Shown here: one piece after another, positions 17,801-29,956 of the stretch
How positions within the stretch are numbered: position 1 is the stretch's first letter
Layout: the number at the start of each line of letters is the position of its first letter
From: Crenothrix polyspora
Lineage (GTDB): Bacteria; Pseudomonadota; Gammaproteobacteria; Methylococcales; Methylomonadaceae
DNA: 52,906 nt
Assembly (NCBI RefSeq): GCF_900163755.1
Contig: NZ_FUKI01000170.1
Location: 33,269 to 86,174, forward strand
Direction: 5' to 3'
Notes under the pieces: generated by a model
Databases searched by the model: none
The model's input: only the letters and a program-made list of their open reading frames with translations
Told to the model about the DNA's origin: nothing
Program-made: the position numbers and the translations under genes

Positions 17801-20800
17801 TTGAAAGATTTGATGAATTTTTTAAAACGTCAAGGTCGTGCAGACGACTTTGATGGGATTTCTATCGGGTTGGTTTCACCGGATATGATCCGTTCTTGGT
17901 CGTATGGTGAAGTAAAAAAGCCAGAAACCATTAACTACCGTACTTTTAGACCGGAACGCGACGGTTTGTTTTGTGCCAAAATTTTTGGTCCTGTCAGTGA
18001 TTACGAATGTTTATGCGGTAAATACAAGCGTTTAAAGCATCGCGGTGTGATTTGCGAAAAATGCGGCGTTGAAGTCACGCTGTCTAAGGTGCGTCGTGAG
18101 CGTATGGGTCATATTGATCTGGCTAGCCCTGTTGCGCACATCTGGTTTTTAAAATCATTGCCGTCCAGAATTGCCTTGTTGCTCGATATGACGCTGCGCG
18201 AAATTGAGCGCGTGCTGTATTTTGAATCTTTCGTGGTTTTAGACCAAGGCATGACACCGTTAGATAAAGGCCAGTTGCTGACCGACGATGAATATTTGGA
18301 TGCGGTTGAACAATACGGCGATGATTTCGTCGCCAAAATGGGTGCGGAAGCCATTTATGATTTGTTGCGTGCGATTAATTTGAAAGAGCAGGTGGCTGTA
18401 CTGCGTGAAGAAATTGACGCGACCAACTCTGAAACAAAAATTAAAAAATACGCCAAGCGTCTTAAAGTGCTGGAAGCCTTGCTCACCTCTAAAAATCGCC
18501 CTGAATGGATGATTTTGAAAGTGTTGCCGGTGTTGCCGCCTGAATTGCGCCCGTTAGTACCGTTGGATGGTGGCCGTTTTGCAACCTCGGACTTGAATGA
18601 TCTGTACCGCCGCGTTATTAATCGTAACAACCGTTTAAACCGTTTATTAGACTTGAGTGCGCCGGACATTATTGTCCGTAATGAAAAACGCATGTTGCAA
18701 GAATCTGTCGATGCCTTGCTGGATAACGGCCGTCGTGGCCGTGCCATTACCGGCACTAACAGGCGACCTTTGAAATCCTTGGCCGATATGATCAAGGGTA
18801 AGCAAGGCCGATTCCGTCAGAATTTGTTGGGTAAGCGCGTTGATTATTCAGGGCGTTCGGTTATTGTGGTAGGGCCTACTTTACGATTGCATCAGTGTGG
18901 TTTGCCTAAAAAAATGGCTTTGGAGTTGTTCAAGCCGTTTATTTTTAGCAAGTTGCAGTTTAGAGGCTTAGCGACTACCATCAAAGCCGCTAAGAAAATG
19001 GTGGAGCGTGAAGGTGCGGAGGTATGGGATATTCTCGAAGAAGTCATTCGTGAGCACCCTATTTTACTCAACCGCGCACCCACGTTGCACAGATTGGGTA
19101 TTCAAGCGTTTGAGCCTATCTTAATTGAAGGCAAAGCCATACAACTGCATCCTTTGGTGTGTAGCGCGTTCAACGCTGACTTTGACGGCGATCAGATGGC
19201 CGTGCATATTCCATTGTCTATTGAGGCGCAGTTAGAAGCACGTACCTTGATGATGGCGACGAATAACATTTTGTCACCCGCTAACGGTGAGCCTGTTATT
19301 AACCCATCTCAGGACGTGGTATTAGGGCTTTATTACATCAGTCGTGAAAAAATTAACGCCAGAGGCGATGGCAGTATCTTCGTGGATGTCGGTGAAGTGC
19401 ATAAAGCACTGGAATGTAAGATGGTTGAATTACAATCCAAAATCCAGTTGCGCATCACTGAAAAAGTCGTTAACGACAGCGGTGAAACCGTTAATAAAAC
19501 CCATCGTGTTGAAACCACAGTGGGTCGTGCCCTGATTTGGGAAGTCGTGCCCGATCGCATGCCGTATGAGTTGGTTAACTGTGATATGACCAAGAAAAAT
19601 ATCTCACGGTTAATTAACTACAGTTACCGCTATTTAGGTAATAAAGATACCGTGGTGTTGGCGGATCAGTTGATGTATCTAGGTTTTAGATATGCGACTA
19701 TTTCTGGTGTGTCGTTTGGTATTGAAGACATGGCGATACCGGCTAAAAAAGCCGACATTATTGCTGCGGCTGATATGGAAGTGAACGAAATCCAAAGCCA
19801 GTATGCTTCAGGTTTGGTAACAGACGGCGAGCGCTACAATAAGGTTGTCGATATTTGGTCGCATGCCAACGATCAAGTTGCTAAAGTGATGATGGACGGT
19901 TTGGGTGAAGAGTCGGTTGTTGATGCTAATGGCAATACCGTCAAACAAAAATCGTTCAACTCTATCTTTATGATGGCCGAATCTGGCGCGAGAGGTTCAG
20001 CGGCGCAGATTCGTCAGTTGGCCGGTATGCGTGGTTTGATGGCTAAACCAGACGGCTCGATTATCGAAACACCGATCACCGCCAACTTTAGAGAAGGTTT
20101 GGACGTATTACAGTACTTTATTTCGACACATGGTGCGCGTAAAGGTTTGGCGGATACGGCGCTGAAAACCGCTAACTCAGGTTACTTAACACGTCGATTG
20201 GTGGATGTGGCACAAGATTTGGTGATTACTGGCAAAGATTGTGGTACCGCTAATGGCTTGATTATGACACCCATCATTGAAGGCGGCGATGTTGTTGAGC
20301 CTTTGTCAGAGCGTGTGTTAGGCCGTGTTACGGTTAGCGATGTCATGGATGGGGCAGGGGAGACGGTTATTGTGCCGCTAGGTACTTTGTTGGACGAGCA
20401 ATGGGTTTCCGTACTCGAAGAGCACAGTATTGACCAGATTTTAGTGCGTTCCATTATTACCTGTGAAAACCGTCATGGTGTTTGCGTAGCCTGTTATGGG
20501 CGCGATTTGGGTCGTGGTCATTTGGTTAATATTGGTGAAGCGGTGGGTGTTATCGCGGCGCAGTCTATTGGCGAACCGGGTACACAGTTAACTATGCGTA
20601 CTTTCCACATTGGTGGTGCGGCATCACGGTCGGCAGCGATTAGCAATGTGCAGGTCAAATCTTCCGGTACTGTGCGTCTTAACAATTTAAAATCGGTACA
20701 GAATAGAGAGGGTAATTTAGTCGCTGTATCAAGATCGGGTGAAGTCGGTTTAGTTGACGATTATGGCCGTGAAAGAGAGCGCTATAAAATCCCGTATGGT

Positions 20801-22006
20801 GCGGTGTTATCTGTACAAGAGGGTAGTAAAATTAATGCTGGTGACATCATTGTTACTTGGGATCCGCATACGCATCCAGTTATTACTGAAGTGGATGGTA
20901 TTGTTGAGCTGAAAGATTTTGTTGATGGTGTTACGGTACAAAAACAAAATGATGAAGTCACTGGCTTAAGTTCATTAGTCGTTACTGATCCTAAGCAGCG
21001 TGGTAGCGCGGGTAAAGAGTTACGGCCTATGGTGCGGTTACTGGATAAGGAAGGTGGCACTATTTATTTGGCGGGCACTGAAATTCCGGCGCAATATTTC
21101 TTACCTGCGGGCGCTATTGCCGGTATTAAAGATGGTGGCGAAGTAAAAGTTGGTGACGTTTTAGCCAGAATTCCACAAGAATCCAGTAAAACTCGCGATA
21201 TTACTGGTGGTTTACCACGGGTAGCGGATTTGTTTGAGGCACGCAAAACCAAAGATCCAGCAATTTTGGCGGAAACCAGCGGTACGATTTCTTTTGGTAA
21301 AGAAACCAAAGGTAAGCAACGGGTTATTATTACTGATGCGGCGGGTGAGCAAATTGAAACCTTGATACCGAAATGGCGGCATATCACCGTTTTTGAAGGT
21401 GAATTTGTTGAAAAAGGTGAAACCATTGCTGAAGGTGAATTAACGCCGCATGACATCTTGCGATTGAGAGGTATTGAAGAATTAGCCAATTATCTTGTTA
21501 AAGAAATACAAGATGTTTACCGTTTGCAAGGTGTAAAAATCAATGATAAGCATATTGAAGCGATTATTCGTCAAATGCTGCGAAAAGTTGAAATTACTGC
21601 GTCAGGCGACACCAGTTTCTTGAAAGGTGAGCAAATCGAGCGTGCGGCGATGCGGGAAGAAAATGACAAGGCTGAGCGTGAAGGTAAAATCCCAGCCAGT
21701 TATGAGTCTGTTTTGCTAGGCATCACTAAGGCTTCTTTGGCGACTGAATCTTTTATATCGGCAGCATCTTTCCAAGAAACTACACGCGTGTTAACGGATG
21801 CGGCTGTGCGCGGTTTAAGTGACAGTTTGCAAGGTTTGAAAGAGAATGTTATTGTCGGTCGATTGATTCCAGCTGGAACAGGCTTAGCCTATCATGAAGC
21901 GAGGAAAAATCGCTTGATGCAAAGTCAAATGGTTGAAACTGAAGTTACTACTGTTGTAGATTCAGGTGATGTGGAAGAAGCATTGAAACAAGCGTTAAAT
22001 ATTTAA
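17801..22006 (+). CDS. rpoC: DNA-directed RNA polymerase subunit beta'
   Basis: The beta' subunit carries the active-site magnesium. The catalytic motif NADFDGDQM starts at residue 458, the same number as in E. coli. Two zinc sites are present: [20 protein letters not shown] near the N-terminus and [13 protein letters not shown] further on. I chose the TTG at 17801 as start (1401 residues, N-terminus [10 protein letters not shown] after the initiator), with AAAGAGGA as ribosome site 7 bp before. The ATG at 17750 would add 17 unrelated residues. Confidence 0.95.
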   Translation: MKDLMNFLKRQGRADDFDGISIGLVSPDMIRSWSYGEVKKPETINYRTFRPERDGLFCAKIFGPVSDYECLCGKYKRLKHRGVICEKCGVEVTLSKVRRERMGHIDLASPVAHIWFLKSLPSRIALLLDMTLREIERVLYFESFVVLDQGMTPLDKGQLLTDDEYLDAVEQYGDDFVAKMGAEAIYDLLRAINLKEQVAVLREEIDATNSETKIKKYAKRLKVLEALLTSKNRPEWMILKVLPVLPPELRPLVPLDGGRFATSDLNDLYRRVINRNNRLNRLLDLSAPDIIVRNEKRMLQESVDALLDNGRRGRAITGTNRRPLKSLADMIKGKQGRFRQNLLGKRVDYSGRSVIVVGPTLRLHQCGLPKKMALELFKPFIFSKLQFRGLATTIKAAKKMVEREGAEVWDILEEVIREHPILLNRAPTLHRLGIQAFEPILIEGKAIQLHPLVCSAFNADFDGDQMAVHIPLSIEAQLEARTLMMATNNILSPANGEPVINPSQDVVLGLYYISREKINARGDGSIFVDVGEVHKALECKMVELQSKIQLRITEKVVNDSGETVNKTHRVETTVGRALIWEVVPDRMPYELVNCDMTKKNISRLINYSYRYLGNKDTVVLADQLMYLGFRYATISGVSFGIEDMAIPAKKADIIAAADMEVNEIQSQYASGLVTDGERYNKVVDIWSHANDQVAKVMMDGLGEESVVDANGNTVKQKSFNSIFMMAESGARGSAAQIRQLAGMRGLMAKPDGSIIETPITANFREGLDVLQYFISTHGARKGLADTALKTANSGYLTRRLVDVAQDLVITGKDCGTANGLIMTPIIEGGDVVEPLSERVLGRVTVSDVMDGAGETVIVPLGTLLDEQWVSVLEEHSIDQILVRSIITCENRHGVCVACYGRDLGRGHLVNIGEAVGVIAAQSIGEPGTQLTMRTFHIGGAASRSAAISNVQVKSSGTVRLNNLKSVQNREGNLVAVSRSGEVGLVDDYGRERERYKIPYGAVLSVQEGSKINAGDIIVTWDPHTHPVITEVDGIVELKDFVDGVTVQKQNDEVTGLSSLVVTDPKQRGSAGKELRPMVRLLDKEGGTIYLAGTEIPAQYFLPAGAIAGIKDGGEVKVGDVLARIPQESSKTRDITGGLPRVADLFEARKTKDPAILAETSGTISFGKETKGKQRVIITDAAGEQIETLIPKWRHITVFEGEFVEKGETIAEGELTPHDILRLRGIEELANYLVKEIQDVYRLQGVKINDKHIEAIIRQMLRKVEITASGDTSFLKGEQIERAAMREENDKAEREGKIPASYESVLLGITKASLATESFISAASFQETTRVLTDAAVRGLSDSLQGLKENVIVGRLIPAGTGLAYHEARKNRLMQSQMVETEVTTVVDSGDVEEALKQALNI

Positions 22007-22325
22007 TGTGTAATTAAAGCTCACGGCTTAGGGTAGTTGTTATAGTGAGTAACCAGCCATAAGCCGTAAGTAATAAGTCTGTTTGTGATTATTGTTGATG
22101 AGTTAATGCCACAAAAATAAATTAAAACTGGCGATAAAACGCCGGTAAGTCGAGTTTTACAAAAAATCAACTTGACCTGAAAAAAATAAAGAAGTAATAT
22201 GTCCAGCTCACATTAGCTAACGTTCTTAAGCCGAGTCTGGGTTCGTCTGGTCGTCGACAATTGTAACGAGAAGCAATTGTTGTAATTGGCTGATAGTTAA
22301 ATTTATATTCGGAGTAAAAAGAAAT
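22007..22325 (+). other. rpoC-rpsL intergenic region with stem-loops
   Basis: This 319-bp gap holds no gene. Three inverted repeats are visible: ACGGCTTA/TAAGCCGT (22023-22030, 22060-22067), ACTGGCG/CGCCGGT around ATAAAA (22127-22146), and ACAATTG/CAATTGT (22257-22263, 22274-22280). The first two may help end rpoBC transcription, although no strong T-run follows. The third lies in the leader downstream of the rpsL promoter and could be a regulatory hairpin for the str genes. Confidence 0.55.
22172..22200 (+). promoter_or_regulatory. promoter of the rpsL-rpsG-fusA-tuf unit
   Basis: TTGACC (22172-22177) and TAATAT (22195-22200) are separated by 17 bp, one mismatch each from consensus. A start near 22207 would leave a leader of about 120 nt with the CAATTG inverted repeat. 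No other good promoter is seen between here and the rpmJ-rpsM gap. Confidence 0.7.
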
Positions 22326-22703
22326 ATGGCCACGATTAACCAGTTGGTTCGTAAGCCACGTGCTAAGAAAATAGAAAAAAGCAACGTCCCCGCTTTAGAG
22401 GCTTGTCCTCAGCGCAGAGGTGTTTGTACTCGTGTTTATACTACGACACCAAAAAAGCCAAACTCTGCATTGCGTAAAGTAGCCAGGGTCAGATTGACCA
22501 ACGGCGCTGAAGTAAGTAGTTATATCGGTGGTGAAGGGCATAATCTTCAGGAGCATTCCGTGGTTCTGATAAGAGGCGGTCGTGTTAAAGATTTGCCTGG
22601 TGTTCGATATCACGTTGTACGCGGTAGCCTGGATTCTTCTGGTGTTAATAACAGAAAATGCGGTCGCTCTAAGTATGGAACAAAACGGCCTAAGGGCAAG
22701 TAG
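22326..22703 (+). CDS. rpsL: 30S ribosomal protein S12
   Basis: S12 lies at the decoding centre and controls accuracy; streptomycin resistance maps here. The 125-residue protein contains [18 protein letters not shown] and the loop [10 protein letters not shown], with wild-type lysines at the two classical resistance positions and the aspartate that RimO methylthiolates in other bacteria. GGAG lies about 9 bp before the ATG. It is the first gene after the 22172 promoter. Confidence 0.97.
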   Translation: MATINQLVRKPRAKKIEKSNVPALEACPQRRGVCTRVYTTTPKKPNSALRKVARVRLTNGAEVSSYIGGEGHNLQEHSVVLIRGGRVKDLPGVRYHVVRGSLDSSGVNNRKCGRSKYGTKRPKGK

Positions 22704-22717
22704 TTGGTTGGTGAAAA

Positions 22718-23188
22718 ATGTCTAGAAGAAGAGTTGCTACAAAGAGAGAAATTATTCCAGATCCACGATTTGGTAGCGTTATGCTGACCAAGTTTATGAA
22801 TATGATCATGGAGAGCGGAAAAAAATCGATTGCTGAAGGCATCGTTTATGGTGCTTTAGATTTCATTGAAAAGAAGGGTCATGCGGAGCCTTTAGAGGTT
22901 TTGTCTAAGGCTTTAGAAAACGTTCAGCCGCGTGTCGAAGTTAAATCTCGTCGTGTGGGTGGTGCTACTTATCAGGTACCGGTAGAGGTTCGTCCTTCCA
23001 GGCGATTGGCTTTGGCGATGCGCTGGTTGATTGATGCGTCTAGAAAAAGAAATGAAAGAACTATGTCAGCCAAATTGGCAGGTGAATTGATGGACGCTTT
23101 TGAAAGCAGAGGAACTGCCGCTAAAAAGCGTGAAGATACCCATAGAATGGCCGAAGCAAACAAAGCTTTCTCGCATTACCGCTGGTAA
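22718..23188 (+). CDS. rpsG: 30S ribosomal protein S7
   Basis: S7 nucleates assembly of the 30S head and contacts the E-site tRNA. The 156-residue protein has the start [19 protein letters not shown] and the family region [18 protein letters not shown]. In E. coli, S7 represses translation of the str messenger by binding the S12-S7 spacer; here that spacer is only 14 bp, so the same mechanism is doubtful. Confidence 0.97.
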   Translation: MSRRRVATKREIIPDPRFGSVMLTKFMNMIMESGKKSIAEGIVYGALDFIEKKGHAEPLEVLSKALENVQPRVEVKSRRVGGATYQVPVEVRPSRRLALAMRWLIDASRKRNERTMSAKLAGELMDAFESRGTAAKKREDTHRMAEANKAFSHYRW

Positions 23189-23222
23189 GTTTTTGTACAT
23201 AGAAATATTTTTTACTTAGCTT

Positions 23223-25316
23223 GTGCGTAAAACACCAGTAAGTCGTTATAGAAACATTGGCATCATGGCGCATATTGATGCAGGTAAGACGACAACGACA
23301 GAGCGAATACTCTATTATACGGGCGTTTCGCATAAGATGGGTGAAGTGCATGATGGTGCTGCTACCATGGATTGGATGGAGCAAGAGCAAGAGCGAGGTA
23401 TTACCATTACTTCGGCTGCAACAACATGTTTTTGGAGTGGTTCGGCGGGTCAATATGATCAGCATCGTATCAATATTATTGATACACCTGGACATGTTGA
23501 CTTTACGATTGAAGTTGAGCGTTCGTTGCGAGTTTTGGACGGAGCTTGTGTAGTTTTTTGTGCTGTCGGCGGTGTTGAGCCACAATCAGAGACAGTTTGG
23601 CGGCAAGCGGATAAGTACCGCGTTCCACGGTTGGTTTTTATTAACAAAATGGATCGCGTAGGTGCTGACTATTTGAGAGTTATTAATCAGATTGGTACGC
23701 GTTTAGGAGCTTGTCCTGTTGTTATGCAGTTGCCTATAGGCGCTGAAGATAGTTTTGAGGGCGTGGTTGATCTTATCAAGATGCGTGCGATTTACTGGGA
23801 TGATGCCAGTAACGGCATGGTCTTTGAAGAAAGAGAAATACCGTCGGGCATGCAGTCATTATGTGAGCAGTGGCGTGAGCGCCTTGTTGAAGCCGCTGCG
23901 GAATCAACAGAGGTATTAACCGAAAAATACCTTGAAGAGGGTGATCTAACGGTTGATGAGATTAGGCATGGTATTCGCGTTCGAGCCATTGCTAATGAAA
24001 TTGTTCCTGCGCTGTGTGGCTCGGCCTTTAAAAATAAGGGTGTTCAGGCCATGTTGGATGCGATTATAGATTATATGCCTGCGCCGAATGATGTTGCTGC
24101 TATTAAGGGTGTTTTGGATGACGAGGTGACGGAAGCATGTCGACCTGCTTCTGATGATCAGCCTTTTGCAGCGTTGGCATTCAAAATTGCTGCTGATCCT
24201 TTTGTCGGAATGTTGACATTTTTCAGGGTTTATTCGGGCGTATTAAGCTCTGGTGATAGTGTTTATAATCCGATAAAAAAGAAAAAAGAGCGCATTGGTC
24301 GCATTGTTCAAATGCATGCTAATAGCCGAGAAGAAGTTAAAGAAGTTTATGCGGGTGATATAGCCGCAGCGATTGGTCTTAAAGACGTGACGACAGGTGA
24401 AACCCTGTGTGATCTTAAGAGCATCATAATTTTAGAACGCATGGATTTTCCTGATCCGGTTATTTCGGTCGCTGTTGAGCCTAAAACCAAAGGCGATCAG
24501 GATAAAATGGCTGTTGCGTTGGCTAAATTAGCGCAGGAAGATCCATCGTTTAGAGTGCATACAGATGCCGAGTCGGGTCAAATTATTATTTCAGGGATGG
24601 GTGAGTTGCATCTTGAAATTATAGTTGATCGCATGAAAAGGGAATTTAGTGTGCAAGCGAATGTTGGCGCACCTCAGGTGGCTTACAGGGAAACAATTCG
24701 AGATAAAGTTGAGCAAGAAAGCAAATTTATCAGGCAATCCGGCGGTCGTGGTCAATACGGTCATGTTTGGTTACGGATTGAGCCTAAAGAGTTGGGTACA
24801 GGATACGAATTTGTCAGCGAAATTGCTGGCGCTGTTGTCCCTAAAGAATATATTCCGGCAGTTGATAATGGCATACAAGAACAGCTAAAAAGTGGGGTTC
24901 TTGCAGGTTATCCAGTGTTGGACGTAAAAGTGACTTTGTTTGATGGTTCTTATCATGATGTTGATTCGAACGAGATGGCTTTTAAAATTGCAGCTTCTAT
25001 GGCGTTTCGAGAAGGCGCAAGAAATGCAAGGCCTGTCTTGTTAGAGCCTATTATGAAAGTAGAAATTACCACCCCTGAAGATTATATGGGGGATGTGGTG
25101 GGTGATATTAACCGCCGACGCGGTGTCATTCAGAGCATGGATGATATTCCATCAGGTAAGGCAATTGGCTGCGAAGTGCCGCTAGCGGAAATGTTTGGTT
25201 ATGCAACAGATCTGCGCTCGGTGACACAAGGTAGAGCTACGTACAGTATGCGGTTTGAAAAATATAATGAAACGCCCACGCATATTGCAGAAGCGATCAT
25301 AAAAAAATCTTCATAA
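23223..25316 (+). CDS. fusA: translation elongation factor G
   Basis: EF-G drives translocation after peptide transfer and, with RRF, splits ribosomes. The 697-residue GTPase has the P-loop [12 protein letters not shown], switch motif [18 protein letters not shown] and NKMD, followed by domains II-V with GRGQYGHV and the C-terminal [16 protein letters not shown]. The start is GTG at 23223 and I see no Shine-Dalgarno in the 34-bp gap after rpsG, which is unusual for such an abundant protein. The next Met is inside the P-loop region, so no better start exists. Confidence 0.95.
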   Translation: MRKTPVSRYRNIGIMAHIDAGKTTTTERILYYTGVSHKMGEVHDGAATMDWMEQEQERGITITSAATTCFWSGSAGQYDQHRINIIDTPGHVDFTIEVERSLRVLDGACVVFCAVGGVEPQSETVWRQADKYRVPRLVFINKMDRVGADYLRVINQIGTRLGACPVVMQLPIGAEDSFEGVVDLIKMRAIYWDDASNGMVFEEREIPSGMQSLCEQWRERLVEAAAESTEVLTEKYLEEGDLTVDEIRHGIRVRAIANEIVPALCGSAFKNKGVQAMLDAIIDYMPAPNDVAAIKGVLDDEVTEACRPASDDQPFAALAFKIAADPFVGMLTFFRVYSGVLSSGDSVYNPIKKKKERIGRIVQMHANSREEVKEVYAGDIAAAIGLKDVTTGETLCDLKSIIILERMDFPDPVISVAVEPKTKGDQDKMAVALAKLAQEDPSFRVHTDAESGQIIISGMGELHLEIIVDRMKREFSVQANVGAPQVAYRETIRDKVEQESKFIRQSGGRGQYGHVWLRIEPKELGTGYEFVSEIAGAVVPKEYIPAVDNGIQEQLKSGVLAGYPVLDVKVTLFDGSYHDVDSNEMAFKIAASMAFREGARNARPVLLEPIMKVEITTPEDYMGDVVGDINRRRGVIQSMDDIPSGKAIGCEVPLAEMFGYATDLRSVTQGRATYSMRFEKYNETPTHIAEAIIKKSS

Positions 25317-25345
25317 CATTGAATGTAACATAAAGGTATTGACTC

Positions 25346-26551
25346 ATGGCTAAAGAAAAATTTTCACGTAGTAAGCCACATGTAAACGTAGGCACAATTG
25401 GCCACGTCGATCACGGTAAAACTACTTTAACAGCAGCTTTAACATCGGTAATGGCAAAATTGCACGGTGGTGCTGTTAAAGCATTTGATCAGATTGATAA
25501 TGCACCTGAAGAGCGTGCGCGTGGTATTACGATTGCGACTTCTCACGTGGAATATGAGTCAACAGCACGTCATTATGCTCATGTTGATTGCCCAGGACAT
25601 GCTGATTATGTAAAAAACATGATTACCGGCGCGGCGCAAATGGACGGCGCTATTTTGGTTTGTTCAGCGGCGGATGGCCCAATGCCACAAACCCGTGAGC
25701 ACATTTTGTTATCCAGACAGGTTGGCGTACCGTTCATTGTGGTTTATTTGAATAAAGCTGATTTAGTTGACGATGCTGAATTGCTTGAATTGGTCGAAAT
25801 GGAATTAAGAGAGTTGCTGGATAAATATGAGTTCCCTGGCGACGATACACCTATTATTACTGGTTCTGCCAGAATGGCGTTAGACGAAGCTACTAGCGGC
25901 GCAACGCCAACAGATATGGGCTTTAATTCCGTTGTTAAGCTAGTAGAAGCATTAGACAGTTATATTCCAATGCCAGAAAGAGCAGTGGATTTGGCGTTTT
26001 TGATGCCAGTTGAAGACGTATTCTCTATTTCTGGTCGTGGTACTGTTGTTACCGGTCGTATTGAACGTGGTATTATCAAAGTTGGTCAAGAAATTGAAAT
26101 TGTTGGTATTAGGCCTACAGTCACCACAACGGTTACTGGCGTAGAAATGTTCCGTAAGCTGCTTGATCAAGGTGAAGCTGGCGATAACGTGGGTTTGTTG
26201 TTAAGAGGTACCAAGCGTGATGACGTTGAGCGTGGTCAGGTATTAGCAAAATCAAAAAGTATTAAACCGCATTCAAAATTTAATTCTGAAATTTATGTGT
26301 TGTCTAAAGATGAAGGTGGTCGTCATACGCCGTTCTTCGATGGCTACCGTCCGCAGTTCTATTTTAGAACCACTGACGTAACCGGTGCTGTAAAACTCCC
26401 TGAAGGCGTAGAAATGGTGATGCCTGGTGATAACGTTTCTGTTGTTATTACACTGATTTCACCCATTGCTATGGAAGAAGGTCTGCGTTTTGCTATCCGT
26501 GAAGGTGGTAGAACAGTCGGTGCTGGTGTTGTTGCATCAATAGTCGAGTAA
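25346..26551 (+). CDS. tuf: translation elongation factor Tu
   Basis: EF-Tu brings aminoacyl-tRNA to the ribosome as a GTP complex. The 401-residue protein has GHVDHGKTT (19-27), the effector region [23 protein letters not shown] and NKAD, then the domain II and III cores [12 protein letters not shown] and [18 protein letters not shown]. It is a few residues longer than the usual 394-396, owing to an insertion between the GSA motif and domain II ([17 protein letters not shown]). It lies 29 bp after fusA and only 5 bp before rpsJ. This is the only tuf in the window. Confidence 0.96.
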   Translation: MAKEKFSRSKPHVNVGTIGHVDHGKTTLTAALTSVMAKLHGGAVKAFDQIDNAPEERARGITIATSHVEYESTARHYAHVDCPGHADYVKNMITGAAQMDGAILVCSAADGPMPQTREHILLSRQVGVPFIVVYLNKADLVDDAELLELVEMELRELLDKYEFPGDDTPIITGSARMALDEATSGATPTDMGFNSVVKLVEALDSYIPMPERAVDLAFLMPVEDVFSISGRGTVVTGRIERGIIKVGQEIEIVGIRPTVTTTVTGVEMFRKLLDQGEAGDNVGLLLRGTKRDDVERGQVLAKSKSIKPHSKFNSEIYVLSKDEGGRHTPFFDGYRPQFYFRTTDVTGAVKLPEGVEMVMPGDNVSVVITLISPIAMEEGLRFAIREGGRTVGAGVVASIVE

Positions 26552-26556
26552 ACAAT

Positions 26557-26868
26557 ATGTCTAATCAAACTATCAGAATCCGTTTGAAATCATTCGATCA
26601 TAAGTTGATTGATCAATCGGCTGGTGAGATAGTAGAAACAGCAAGACGAACCGGTGCCCAAGTAAAAGGTCCGATTCCCTTGCCTACTAAGAAAGAGCGT
26701 TTTACCATTTTGGTCTCGCCGCATGTCGATAAAGATGCCAGAGATCAATATGAATTAAGAACATACAAGAGGCTGTTGGATATTGTTGAGCCAACAGAAA
26801 AGACCGTTGATGCATTGATGAAATTGGATCTTGCAGCCGGTGTCGATGTTCAAATCAAGTTGAACTAA
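26557..26868 (+). CDS. rpsJ: 30S ribosomal protein S10 (NusE)
   Basis: S10 is part of the 30S head and, as NusE, binds NusB and NusG in antitermination. The 103-residue length and the sequences [20 protein letters not shown] and [13 protein letters not shown] are typical. It starts 5 bp after tuf, so there is no room for the S10 leader through which L4 regulates this operon in E. coli. Confidence 0.97.
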   Translation: MSNQTIRIRLKSFDHKLIDQSAGEIVETARRTGAQVKGPIPLPTKKERFTILVSPHVDKDARDQYELRTYKRLLDIVEPTEKTVDALMKLDLAAGVDVQIKLN

Positions 26869-26885
26869 GTTTAGGGGAATTGGTT

Positions 26886-27536
26886 GTGTCAATAGGTCTT
26901 ATTGGTCGCAAATGCGGTATGACTAGGGTTTTTTGTGAAGATGGGTCGTCTGTACCGGTGACTGTGCTTAGTATTGATTCGAACCGCGTGGTTCAGGTCA
27001 AGACTGTAGATGTGGATGGCTATCGTTCCATTCAAGTTGCTGCAGGTGATAAAAAATCTTCACACGTTAATAAGCCGATGGCTGGTCATTATGCTGCTGC
27101 TAATGTGACTGCCGGACGTGGATTATGGGAATTTAGGCTTGAAGATGGCGAAGGCGCTGATTTAACAGCAGGTTCGGAGTTGTCTTTAAATATTTTTGCG
27201 GCGGGGCAGGTGGTCGATGCACAAGGCAGAAGTATTGGTAAAGGTTTTGCAGGTGGTGTAAAACGGCATAATTTCAGTATGCAGGATGCAACTCATGGTA
27301 ACTCACGGTCACACAGAGTGTTAGGTTCTATCGGTATGAACCAAACACCAGGCCGTGTTTTCAAGGGTAAGAAAATGGAAGGCCACATGGGTGCTCGGAA
27401 AACAACCGTTCAAAATCTAACGATACATTCGATAGATACAGCCAGAAGCTTGATACTGGTGAGGGGAGCTGTTCCCGGTGCTAAAGGCGGTGATGTCATT
27501 ATCACGCCGGCAATGAAAATGCGGAATAAAGGTTAA
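26886..27536 (+). CDS. rplC: 50S ribosomal protein L3
   Basis: L3 is an early assembly protein near the peptidyl transferase centre. I chose GTG at 26886, which puts AGGGG about 8 bp upstream and gives a typical start ([15 protein letters not shown]); a TTG at 26880 is too close to that site. The 216-residue protein has [20 protein letters not shown] and keeps the glutamine (Gln153) that PrmB methylates in E. coli L3. Confidence 0.95.
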   Translation: MSIGLIGRKCGMTRVFCEDGSSVPVTVLSIDSNRVVQVKTVDVDGYRSIQVAAGDKKSSHVNKPMAGHYAAANVTAGRGLWEFRLEDGEGADLTAGSELSLNIFAAGQVVDAQGRSIGKGFAGGVKRHNFSMQDATHGNSRSHRVLGSIGMNQTPGRVFKGKKMEGHMGARKTTVQNLTIHSIDTARSLILVRGAVPGAKGGDVIITPAMKMRNKG

Positions 27537-27539
27537 GAT

Positions 27540-28160
27540 ATGAGTTTGCAAGTTCCAGCTTTAGATGCACAAGATTCCGTTAAAAGCTTAGATGTTTCTG
27601 AAGCTGTTTTTGGTCAGCCATTTAATGAAACTTTGGTGCATCAGTTAGTTGTTAAATATATGGCGAATGCGCGTGCTGGTACAAAAGCACAAAAAACACG
27701 CTCCGATGTTAGTGGTGGCGGTATTAAACCTTGGCGTCAGAAAAGCACAGGCCGTGCACGAGCCGGTACAACACGTAGTCCGATTTGGCGTACCGGTGGT
27801 ATCGTTTTTGCTGCAAGACCTAGAAGTTATGATCAAAAGCTGAATAAAAAAATGTTTAGATCAGCCATTCGGTCTATTCTGTCTGAGTTGTTAAGGCAAA
27901 ATCGTTTGGTCGTCAGTAGCGATATGTCTCTGGATACGCCTAAAACCAAAGTATTAGTTGAGAAGTTGAAATCAGTTGATGCCAAAAGAGTGTTATTGGT
28001 TGTTGAAAGTATCGATGCAAACCTGGCTTTAGCGTCACGTAATATTCCTTATGTGGAAGTGGTTGCGGCAGCCAATTTGAATCCGGTGTTGTTGATTTCA
28101 TCTGATAAAGTGATTGCAACCCCCGGTGCTTTGAAGCAAGTTCAGGAGAGTTTAGCGTGA
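27540..28160 (+). CDS. rplD: 50S ribosomal protein L4
   Basis: L4 lines the exit tunnel with an extended loop. The 206-residue protein shows the loop sequence [19 protein letters not shown] and the C-terminal globular core. In E. coli L4 also represses the S10 operon and inhibits RNase E. It starts 3 bp after rplC and overlaps rplW by 4 bp. Confidence 0.97.
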   Translation: MSLQVPALDAQDSVKSLDVSEAVFGQPFNETLVHQLVVKYMANARAGTKAQKTRSDVSGGGIKPWRQKSTGRARAGTTRSPIWRTGGIVFAARPRSYDQKLNKKMFRSAIRSILSELLRQNRLVVSSDMSLDTPKTKVLVEKLKSVDAKRVLLVVESIDANLALASRNIPYVEVVAAANLNPVLLISSDKVIATPGALKQVQESLA

Positions 28161-28456
28161 GTGTCAATCAATATCATTTAGCAGGTGTTTTGCAGGCACC
28201 ATTGATATCTGAAAAAAGTACCTTTGTTGCGGAAAATAGAAATACAGTCGTATTTAAAGTATTGAAAGCCGCGACTAAAAAGCAAGTCAAAGGTGCAGTA
28301 GAGATCATGTTTAGCGTTGAAGTTGAATCCGTTCAGGTGTTAAACGTTAAAGGTAAAGAGAAAAAGTTTGGTCGTTCGGTAGGCCGTAGGTCTGATTGGA
28401 AGAAGGCTTATGTTAAACTTAAGCCTGGGTTCGACATACAGTTCTCTGGTGCTTGA
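28157..28456 (+). CDS. rplW: 50S ribosomal protein L23
   Basis: L23 sits at the tunnel exit and docks trigger factor and SRP. The 99-residue protein has [15 protein letters not shown] and [20 protein letters not shown]. The start is GTG within a GTGA overlap with the rplD stop, which implies re-initiation coupled to rplD. Confidence 0.96.
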   Translation: MSVNQYHLAGVLQAPLISEKSTFVAENRNTVVFKVLKAATKKQVKGAVEIMFSVEVESVQVLNVKGKEKKFGRSVGRRSDWKKAYVKLKPGFDIQFSGA

Positions 28457-28494
28457 TTAATTTAAAGAAAGATCAATAGGAAACGGTAGAAAGC

Positions 28495-29322
28495 ATGGCG
28501 ATCGTAAAGTCAAAACCGACATCACCAGGATCTCGGTTTGTAATCCGCATCAAGAATGATGAGTTGCATAAAGGTAAGCCTTATGCACCATTATTAAGTA
28601 AAAAAAGTAAAACGGGTGGTCGAAACAACCAAGGGCGTATTACTACACGTCATATTGGTGGTGGTCATAAGCAGCACTACCGTATTGTTGATTTTAAAAG
28701 AAATAAAACAGACATTCCCGCAGTAGTAGAGCGCTTGGAATATGATCCGAATAGAACAGCCAATATTGCGCTGATTTTATTTAAGGACGGTGAGCGTCGT
28801 TATATTATCGCACCTAAAGGTCTTACAGTAGGTCAAGAAATTATTTCTTCGGACAATGTGCCAGTTAAGACCGGTAACTGTATGCCACTGCGTAATATTC
28901 CTATGGGTACCACAGTGCATTGCGTTGAGCTCAAGCCTGGTAAGGGTGCTCAGATTGCAAGGAGCGCAGGTACTTCGGTACAATTGGTTGCAAGAGACGG
29001 TGCGCATGCCACTATACGTTTACGCTCTGGCGAAATGCGCAAAGTGATGGCTGACTGTAAAGCAGTGATCGGTGAAGTGTCCAACTCAGAACATAACTTG
29101 GCATCACTTGGTAAAGCAGGCGCGTCGAGATGGCGTGGTGTTAGGCCTACCGTTCGCGGTGTGGTTATGAACCCTGTTGACCATCCACACGGTGGTGGTG
29201 AAGGTCGTACGTCGGGTGGTAGGCATCCGGTGTCGCCTTGGGGTATGCCAACCAAAGGTTATAAAACAAGAAAAAACAAACGCACTGATAATATGATCAT
29301 CAGACGTCGTAAACAGAAGTAG
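28495..29322 (+). CDS. rplB: 50S ribosomal protein L2
   Basis: L2 is required for subunit joining and peptidyl transferase activity. The 275-residue protein contains the histidine-bearing conserved stretch [14 protein letters not shown] and the RNA-binding [19 protein letters not shown]. An AGGAAACGGTAGAAAG region precedes the ATG. Length and ends agree with the family. Confidence 0.97.
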   Translation: MAIVKSKPTSPGSRFVIRIKNDELHKGKPYAPLLSKKSKTGGRNNQGRITTRHIGGGHKQHYRIVDFKRNKTDIPAVVERLEYDPNRTANIALILFKDGERRYIIAPKGLTVGQEIISSDNVPVKTGNCMPLRNIPMGTTVHCVELKPGKGAQIARSAGTSVQLVARDGAHATIRLRSGEMRKVMADCKAVIGEVSNSEHNLASLGKAGASRWRGVRPTVRGVVMNPVDHPHGGGEGRTSGGRHPVSPWGMPTKGYKTRKNKRTDNMIIRRRKQK

Positions 29323-29333
29323 AGAGAACATAC

Positions 29334-29606
29334 ATGCCGCGTTCAATTAAAAAAGGTCCTTTTGTTGACCATCACCTTCTCAAAAAAGTGGAAGATGCTG
29401 TTGCCAGCAATAACAGGAAACCGATTAAAACATGGTCAAGAAGATCGATGATTTTGCCAGACATGCTGGGATTAACTATCGCTGTCCATAATGGCAAATT
29501 GCATATTCCCGTGCTAGTCTCTGAGAATATGGTTGGGCATAAGTTAGGTGAATTTGCCCCTACTCGCACATACAAAGGCCATGTGGCTGATAAAAAATCA
29601 AGGTAG
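29334..29606 (+). CDS. rpsS: 30S ribosomal protein S19
   Basis: S19 is in the 30S head near the A-site finger and pairs with S13. The 90-residue protein reads [19 protein letters not shown] at the start and has the family motif [16 protein letters not shown]. It lies 11 bp after rplB. Confidence 0.97.
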   Translation: MPRSIKKGPFVDHHLLKKVEDAVASNNRKPIKTWSRRSMILPDMLGLTIAVHNGKLHIPVLVSENMVGHKLGEFAPTRTYKGHVADKKSR

Positions 29607-29612
29607 GTGGCG

Positions 29613-29948
29613 ATGGAAATTTCAGCAAAACTAAGAAATGCCCCCATGTCTGCTCAAAAAGCACGCTTGGTAGGTGATCAAATACGCGGACTGCCTGTTG
29701 AAAAAGCACTCAATACTTTGAAGTTCAGTTCTAAAGATGCCGCAGTAGTTTTCAAGAAAGTTTTGGAATCTGCTATTGCCAACGCTGAGCACAATGAAAG
29801 TGCCGATATTGATGAGTTGAAAGTTTCAACGGTCTTTGTCGATGAGGGTGTCACCATGAAGCGATTTAAAGCACGTGCTAAAGGCCGCGCAAATCACATT
29901 CTGAAAAGAACCTGTCATATTACAATTAAAGTTGCAGCATTCGAATAG
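29613..29948 (+). CDS. rplV: 50S ribosomal protein L22
   Basis: L22 touches all 23S rRNA domains and its beta hairpin forms part of the tunnel constriction, a site of macrolide resistance changes. I chose ATG at 29613 (111 residues, [19 protein letters not shown]); AGGT lies 8 bp upstream at 29601-29604. A GTG at 29607 right after the rpsS stop is the alternative and would add two residues. The hairpin region [19 protein letters not shown] is normal. Confidence 0.94.
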   Translation: MEISAKLRNAPMSAQKARLVGDQIRGLPVEKALNTLKFSSKDAAVVFKKVLESAIANAEHNESADIDELKVSTVFVDEGVTMKRFKARAKGRANHILKRTCHITIKVAAFE

Positions 29949-29956
29949 AGGCGAAA

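Noticed and set aside
18355-18795. 146-residue open frame antisense to rpoC
   Set aside because: Same reasoning: composition reflects the complement of rpoC, with no family resemblance.
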